This document shows positions 57,501-64,000 of a stretch of DNA of 64,000 bases, one piece after another. The stretch covers positions 1 to 64,000 of the forward strand of contig BDSL01000193.1 of NCBI GenBank assembly GCA_003116995.1. The letters are read 5' to 3'. The translations under genes and the position numbers were made by a program. How positions within the stretch are numbered: the first letter of the stretch is position 1; each line of letters opens with the position of its first letter. The notes under the pieces were generated by a model. That model was not told where the DNA came from, ran no database searches, and worked only from the letters and a program-made list of their open reading frames with translations. The stretch comes from Yamagishiella unicocca. Taxonomy: Eukaryota; Chlorophyta; Chlorophyceae; Chlamydomonadales; Volvocaceae.

Positions 57501-60500
57501 AAAGACTTCCAGCCAACGACGAGAGGTTTGCGTCCAGCTGCCGCTGCGCGGCCCGCGTAGCCACCATACATGGGCTCTGCAAAAGCGGCGACCGCTTTCA
57601 CGAAATGTCATTAGCCGCCGCCACCTCGGCCAGGCACGCCTGAAGGTGCGCACTTTCCTCCAGCGTAAATATGGCGCATTCTGCTGACTCCAGTCTAGCG
57701 TAGAAGGCCTCGAAGCCTTCGGACGTGGCAGCGCTCAAAGCATGGCAGCGATCAAAGCATGGCAGCGATCAAAGCACAACACCAAAGGAGCGTCCGAAAG
57801 ACGAGCGCTCTCAAGTCATAACCGCCACACAGAACCCGCGAGGGGGGGGTGAGGGGGGGGTGGCATTAAGACCCGGTTACATGACATGGTTAGTGTAGCT
57901 GGCGCATGCCGTGTGGGGGTAGGAAACCGAAACAACACACAACTTGTTGTGTGTTGGCACATCAGTTGTTGTTGTATGCTGGCATATCAGTTGTCGTGTT
58001 TTTACGCACCTCGCGATGTGTCCCGCCGGCATCGCAGGGCACGGCTGCCACGGCCCTGGCGGGACTGTACGGCGCTCTGCGGGTGATGCGGAAGCCGTAC
58101 TCGGCACTGGCGCAGCAGCGGGTGGTGGTGGTGGGCGCGGGTTCCGCCGGCATGGGCGTCGTGAAGGTGGTGGCGGCGGGTAGGCGGGTGGGTGGGTGGG
58201 TTTGGGGATTTAGAAGGGGAGGGCTGCGGGGCGTCGGAGGGGAGAAGGGCAAGCATGTGGGCCCCGCAACCCAGTTTGGTATGGCCCTGGGGGGGAGTCC
58301 GGTGGTTTGGCTGTTGCCCCCCCACCCTTCGGCGGTTGTCCTGCAGCCACTGCGGGGCGAGTAGGGAGGAAGGGCTGGGATATGGAGCCACGTCTCCGTT
58401 GCCAGGGGGAGTAGTACATCGTGAGCTGTACGGCGGCAACCGCAACCGCCAAACAACCACCCAACAACCATCGCCGTCACCACCGCCACCACCGCGTCCA
58501 GCGGCCTCCGCGTCCCGACCCCTTCTCGGCCCGCTATGCGCCGTTGACCTCCTTCATAACACCCTGAACCGCACCGCCCTCCACCCACCTCCCTCCACCC
58601 CCTCCCGACATGCAGCCATGGTCAAGCACGGGCTGAGCCCGGAGGCGGCGGCGTCCCGGTTCTGGCTCCTCGACCGAGGCGGCCTCATCACCACCAAGCG
58701 ACCGAACCTGCAGGTGGGTGCGGGGGGCGAGCAGGAAGCCAAGCTGGCGCCACAGCGGGCGGGCGGGCCCTGGTGCTAGTCAGGTGCTCAGTGCGGGCAT
58801 CGATATGTGTAGGTTGCTCGTCCCGATATGGTTGGCCAGCTATCCTAACGGTATCTGTTTATCATCCTCACGTGCTCCCAGGATGCACCGTCCCTTTTTG
58901 ACGCTGCTATCCTCCTCCTGCGCTGTCCCCCCCTCCGTCTCCTCCTCCTCCGCCACCGCCCACCGCCGCTGCCGCCACCGCCGCTGCCGCCACCGCCGCT
59001 GCCGCCACCGCCGCTGCCGCCGCCACCGCCGCTGCCGCCGCCACCGCTGCCGCCACCGCCGCTGCCGCCGCCACCGCCGCTGCCGCCGCCACCGCCGCTG
59101 CCGCCGCCACCGCCGCTGCCGCCACCGCCGCTGCCGCCACCGCCGCTGCCGCCACCGCCGCTGCCGCCTGGTCCCAGCCGCACGTCAAGCGCTTCGCCCG
59201 CAGGGAGGAGTCGGATGACGGGCAGCAGCTGCTGGAGGTGGTGGAGCAGGTGAGTTGGGTGCGCGCAGGGGCCCAGGGGGGTGGGCCGGCTCTCCAATGC
59301 GCCGGCAGGATGCGCTGCCAGAAGTGTGTGTGTGTGTGTGTTTGAGGCCATGCCGGCGGCATAATGCTGATGATGCTGATGGTGGTGATAATGATGAGCA
59401 AGGCTGGCAGCCTCACCTTATCCTGTGTACGGTGTACGGCATACCGTACGGAAGGCTCGGAACGCTTGCCAGGTTATCCCCCCGGCCGTCATCGCACTCC
59501 GGTTTGTCGGCCGTGGGTTCGCGGATATGATACCCCCCGGCCAAAACCCCAACCCCTCCACCTGCATGTCCTCGCACACGACCCCCCGGAAATAGTAGGG
59601 TTAGGTCGACACGGATCCTCACGCCCTCTCGCCGCACTGTGGCAACCACAGCGGCCGGCCACCCGACCTCACTTCCAACCACAATGAGCACTATGAACCC
59701 GAGCGACGTCTGCCATGTACGAATGGCAGGTATACATGTACGACATACGTAGTGATTACCCGCGTCGTACGCCTCCTGTACGACGTCCCCCGCCGCCCCA
59801 CACGCCCGCCCCCTCCCTCCCTCCCCACAGGCCCAGCCCACCATCCTGATCGGGCTGTCCGGCGCCGGAGACATCTTCACGGAGCAAGTCATCCGAACCA
59901 TGGACCGCCTCTGCCCGCAGCAGCGCCCCGTCATCTTCCCGATGAGCAACCCCACGCCCAAGATGGAGTGTACGGCGGAGCAGGCGCTGACCTGGACGGG
60001 CGGCCGGGCCATCTTTGCCGGCGGCAGCCCCCAGCCGCCGGTGGCGATGCCGGGCGGGGGGGATCCCAGACCGGTGGCGCAGGCCAACAACATGTACCTG
60101 TTCCCCGGTGCGTGGGTAGTTGCGGCGGTTTCGGGTGGTTATGACGGTTGCGTGGGTACGGCGGCGGCGGTGTGTCGCGCGGGCGCGGGGAATTGAGAGG
60201 GGAGGGGGCGGTAGTGGGATGCTAGCCGGGTTGGGGTAAGGCATGGTATGTGCGAAGTATTACCCGGGGCCCGGGTAGGTGCCGAGTGCCGCACGTGTCG
60301 TAACCCCACTCACTGGGGCGAGGGGTGCGTCTGTGAACGTGATGTCGTTACCCTACTCAAGCGTGCATCGACGCGCACACAGGCATCGCGCTGGGCGGCT
60401 TCCTGGGCCACACCAACGCCGTGACGGAGGAGATGCTGGTGGCGGTGGCGGAGGCGCTACCCGACATGATTGGGGAGGACAGCCTGCGCCAGGGTGAGGC

Positions 60501-61393
60501 AGGGGCCCGGGGGGGGGGCAGGGAGGGTCAGGGAGGGCTAGGAAGCGGGCGGAAAGGCCAGGGATGGTTGGGCCGAGGATCCGCTTTGAAGGCGGGATGG
60601 ACGAGGTTGGGGTCGGGGGTGTCTGATGCGGAGGGAGGCGTGCGTTGGCTTTGGGGTCGGGGTTCCCTGAGTAAAGTATGTTCGCGTGTGTTGGCTATGG
60701 GGTCGGCATGAAGCCGTGCGTCTTGAAGCTCGCTTGGTTGGCCGCCCTCATCCAAGGGCGGCGTGTGCTTCCGTTAAGTGCTGGTCGCGGGCTCTGCTAC
60801 GCAAGGTACGGATGCGCACTGCGATGGCGCGACTATCGCGGCTCAGATCCACATCGAATCATCGACGGGATCATCGACAAACGGATCGGGCTCGACACGG
60901 GTGCGCACGTACACACAATGCTGTGTACTGAACATGGGCGTTCTTACTTCCTAACACATTGCTGTCTGCACCTTGTAAAACCGGGACGCAGGTCCAGACG
61001 CAGTTACCGCCCAATGCGTCGCCCACCGGGGGCGGGTAGTATTGTCACATACCGGGGGCGGGTAGTATTGTAATCGTGCACGTGTTGTCTGGTACCCGCC
61101 CGCCACCCCGCCATCCCCCCCCGCAAACCCTCCCGCCCTCCACACACGGGTCACACCTTCACCCTCCAGGCCTGGTGTACCCCCGGCTGGAGGACATCCG
61201 CTCCATCAGCGCCCGGGTGGCGCTGGCAGCCTGCGTCGCGGCGCACCGCCGGAGCCACCTGCTGCACGGACCCGCGCGGGAGGCGCTGACGTCATCGGGC
61301 GGCGAGCGGGCCCTGCTGGACTTCATCGTCCGCAGCATGTTCTGGCCCGAGTACAAGAGCCTGGTGCACCTGCCGCGAGGTGGCGGGGAGTGA
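51509..61393 (+). CDS. Malic enzyme, plant mitochondrial NAD-ME type
   Basis: Oxidative decarboxylation of malate to pyruvate. Exons: 51509-51793, 52239-52322, 52569-52663, 53321-53393, 53926-54039, 54340-54401, 54681-54763, 55158-55294, 55589-55717, 58038-58179, 58616-58713, 59178-59249, 59831-60107, 60383-60493, 61170-61393. All phases agree, giving 661 residues. Motifs in order: [69 protein letters not shown], metal-binding FEDF and FNDDIQGTA, Rossmann [32 protein letters not shown]. The first 32 residues are Arg-rich without acidic residues, as in a mitochondrial presequence; an in-frame ATG at 51326 would add 61 residues with acidic ones. The HDPW..NK segment and length are closest to plant NAD-ME; NADP use cannot be excluded. 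Confidence 0.92.
55834..56225 (+). repeat. Second copy of the dispersed 390-bp element, in malic enzyme intron 9
   Basis: Inverted relative to 3157-3549. It forms the left part of a larger insertion in this intron. Shared landmarks are GAGATGCATGCTAGAGAAC, the AAAGGTCxxAATATGACCTTTGG palindrome and TCATTACCAGAGAAGGTCCG. Confidence 0.8.
56661..56761. repeat. Perfect inverted repeat, 44-bp arms, 13-bp loop
   Basis: Arms 56661-56704 and 56718-56761 are exactly complementary, beginning GCGATGCCGCCAGCGTCGCC. The transcript could form a long GC-rich hairpin inside the intron. Confidence 0.95.
58975..59170 (+). repeat. (CCGCCGCTGCCG)-type microsatellite before malic enzyme exon 12
   Basis: About 195 bp of CCGCTGCCGCCA units of 12 and 15 bp end only seven bases before the exon 12 acceptor (GGTCCCAG at 59170-59177). 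A second possible acceptor at 58880 would make the repeat coding as a Pro/Leu tract; alignment to plant enzymes favours the intronic reading. Confidence 0.85.
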
Positions 61394-64000
61394 GAGGGAG
61401 CCCGTGGGTCGGCATTTGGGAGACAAGTGAAACCGATGGGAAAGAGTTGGGGAGTGGGGCAGCCGGGAGGGGCCGAGAGCAAGACAGGGCGATGGTGGGG
61501 AAGGGACAGGTTTGTGATGGTAGACTGCGGACTCCCCAGCGTACGGCAGCGGTTGCAAGTTGTGGTGTTGGTTGCGGGGCACGGTTGGCTGCTGGATGAT
61601 GGTTGGGTTAGGTCACAGTTTGCTTGCCGTAAGTTCGTATACAGGTAGCTAGGTAGTGAAAGACGCGTTTTTGGAGTCGGTGCGACGAGAACCTTTATGT
61701 ATGCTGTCGCTGTTTTTGTGCACGAATGTGTGCTGGCTCCAAGCATGTCACTTTGTGTGACGTTTATGATCGCCTGCTGTCGCGGCGGAGAGGCTTAGGA
61801 TGCGGCAGCAGCGGCTGCGGGTAAACGCTGCGACATTTATCTGTGTTTGCCGGATCCATCAGATCCAACATGAAAGTTGAACTGCTCGGGCATGCCCCGC
61901 CGGGAGTCTGTACGACAGATAAGCTTGATTTCGGATTGCTTTGCAAGCCATTTCAACCTGCAATGAACATAGATACACGGCGTTGCGAAGCGGGAAATGC
62001 CGTGCGCTTTTCACAGCGGAATGCCCCACAGGGGCCCCACCGGCTGCCAGTCCCGTCATCAAGTGCTGCCACACAGCCCGCCCTGTGTTACGCTGGGGGA
62101 TTGCGGATCGAGGCAGGTGCCCAGATGCCTGTGGGTCATCTGGTATGCCTTCTGCCTTAAGTGGTGGATGGGAGTATGGTAGGGAGGCAGCCGATGAGAC
62201 GAGCTCTGGATCGCCGGAACACACGCCTTGATAGAGGGTAGGCCCAAGCCTTGCGTGCCTCCGCCGTCATTGGAATGTGTTGCGGCTGAGCGAGCCCCCC
62301 CTGGACCTTGTATTGTCTGTCTGGCTCGCTGACCCCTGCCGTGCCCATATGGCCCGCTGGGTCTCGCGTGGGTTGGTGGGACCCGCTGACCCTTGCCTTA
62401 CCGGTACAACCCAGCTCAACGCTCCGGGCCCGCCGCCGCTGCCCGTTGGCGCCACATGTGCTACAGTCCCCGGGGGCAGAGGGGCAGGGAGGAGCTGGTC
62501 AGTTGGCTCCCCGGCGTCGGACCGGTAGCCGGAGGAACCTGTGGACCAACACCCATCCGACACCCGGCACAGGCTGCACGCCTCGCATGCCAGCCTTAAG
62601 CATGTTATTAAATAATTTGTATGTCAGTGTTGGGTACGGAGCGGCCCTAGGCATCGGATCCATAGACCGAAACCCGGATCCACGATGGGACGAGTTTTGG
62701 GTAGAGCAACTAGCCGTTCCAGTACAGACACAGGATGACGACATTTTTTCCTTGGGCTCATTCAGCCAGTTGCCGGACATTGGCGCTGCGTACGCCAGCT
62801 AGAATTATCCTGGGCGTTGAGCTTCATTAGACACATGATGTGCATGTAAACGAAATGGTACGATTTGTTATTATCTTCATCCTGGACACTACAAACATAC
62901 TACGCGCGTTCAGTGACAAGCGGCGTGTTGTTTGTGGGCCTGAAAGTGGCGTGGACGCACCACCTAGTTCCATTGATAGATAATATCGTTTGCCGCGCTC
63001 GCTTCTGTTAGCAAGTGCTTTCAGTTCTCTCCACAACAAGCGGTTGGACAGAGTCATGCCTGCATCGAGGATCCCCCCGGGTGCCGGCAGCCTCCAGCCA
63101 TAATGAATTGACGGCTTGCGCATAACGGTGCCGGCCATGCCTATCTTCGCAAGTTTGTCACACTGCTGTGGAGGTGGCTTGAACCTGTGATTACACGGAT
63201 CACGAGGCTCCCTGGGAGCTTGGGGAGGCGAAGCAGATGAGCAACGACCGGACGGAGCATGGCACATAGCAGCAGCGACAGGATATCATGCAGTAACGGT
63301 ACACCAGGGGTTAGTTGCCAGCTTTGGGTAGCTGTGCTGGTGGGAAGAAACAGGGGGGCCACAGCACGTTGGGAGGCAGCGTGTGCGAGCCCATCCCTAT
63401 TAATTGCCGCCATGGGCCTTACATGCACATTCCCTGTACAAGCAGGGACGCTGAGGACGGCGAACAGCGAATGGATTGCGGACTCACAGCTGCTGGAGCT
63501 GTGAGGTGTGGCGGAGGCTCGCTAGCACGTGCCGTACCGACTTGAAGCTTTTGAATGTGGGCTATGTGGTCCGAAGCAGCACGTGGGACGCTCTGGCAGC
63601 TGTCGCATGAGTCGGTCCTTATGCAGTGCCACAGTGCAGCTGGCAGATCCAAGGGCAGCATCAGGGCCGGTACGAGTGGGTTACGACCAGGATCGTGAGT
63701 CGCCAGGGTTGGACTGGGCAAGCGCCAGGTGGAGATAAGATGGGAGGGGACCCAGATTCCGCAACAGGATGACGGTGTTTATCAACACCATTTCCGCCGG
63801 ACACATTGATCGAGGGCTTAGGTCCGTAAGGGCGCCGATAACGGGGTACTCTCACTTCTGCTACCCGGGGATGGTTTGGTGCGAAGCGCACGGCAGGGCT
63901 GTGCCACTGCGTGGGCGTGTGCAAGCGTGAAGGGCATGTTGGCCCTAGGTGACTTGGACACGAATCCATGGCCTCTGCTCCAGGGGCGGCTGCTTTCTCG
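61394..64000. other. Region behind malic enzyme, no recognised gene
   Basis: It includes the malic enzyme 3' untranslated region. The first TGTAA, the usual polyadenylation signal in volvocine algae, is at about 62844, which would imply a long 3' end. The longest open frames (61843-62160, 62308-62802 and, reverse, 62827-63267) match nothing I know, and none shows repeat structure or clear splice partners. No tRNA or transposon ends were found by reading. Confidence 0.5.

Larger units (their letters stand above)
55834..57840. mobile_element. Decayed transposon in malic enzyme intron 9
   Basis: Intron 9 is 2.3 kb, while the other introns are about 150-770 bp. The excess holds the dispersed element, a long hairpin, and on the reverse strand (about 57760-57171) a broken coding region rich in coiled-coil-like stretches, such as [20 protein letters not shown] and [17 protein letters not shown], in different frames. 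This looks like the remains of a transposon protein, not of a host gene. Superfamily and exact ends are unknown. Confidence 0.55.

Noticed and set aside
62308..62802. Open frame behind malic enzyme
   Set aside because: 164 codons with no recognisable motif, no conserved context and several competing frames; not enough to call a gene.

Overview
The window looks like nuclear DNA of a volvocine or chlamydomonad green alga. It is GC-rich, its genes carry many short GT-AG introns, it holds octotricopeptide-repeat (OPR) type genes, it has a plant-type malic enzyme split into 15 exons, and it is full of micro- and minisatellites and transposon debris. The organism is inferred from this content only.

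Layout. Positions 1-50,500 form a segmental-duplication array. Forward-strand ankyrin-type genes (ANK1 206-2429, ANK2 5736-7642, ANK3 26168-28777, ANK4 37515-39805, ANK5 40893-43095) alternate with reverse-strand OPR-like genes (relic 0 at 3556-4545, A 9466-25299, B 32612-36503, C 46077-50495). Only ANK3 and ANK4 are open throughout. ANK1, ANK2 and ANK5 have frameshifts or stops. OPR-B and OPR-C share a nearly identical large last exon, while OPR-A is broken by a stop, frameshifts, deletions, a hexanucleotide expansion and a 12-kb insertion. Spacers hold LINE fragments, 19-bp and 24-bp minisatellites whose copy number differs between paralogous sites, a 1.3-kb duplicated element, and an orphan exon of a BRCC36-like JAMM deubiquitinase.

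The 12-kb insertion (12785-24832) lies in an intron of OPR-A. It ends in 28-bp inverted repeats and has clusters of TTAGC/GCTAA motifs just inside both ends, but no transposase of its own was found. Nested in it is a complete PIF/Harbinger-type element (13470-19684) with 29-bp perfect terminal inverted repeats and a TTA target duplication. That element carries three genes: a 229-residue unknown protein in four exons, a DDE transposase, and a convergent AT-hook/glycine-rich protein that appears to use a GC-AG intron. The rest of the host element is mostly tandem repeats (398 bp x 3.9, and about 180 bp x 9).

From 51,509 to 61,393 there is one ordinary metabolic gene, a malic enzyme most like plant mitochondrial NAD-malic enzyme. 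All 15 exons join in frame. Its ninth intron carries a decayed transposon with a perfect 44-bp-arm hairpin. The last 2.6 kb shows no recognisable gene.

Together the window shows a fast-evolving duplicated array of two repeat-protein families, invaded by nested transposons, next to a conserved housekeeping gene.
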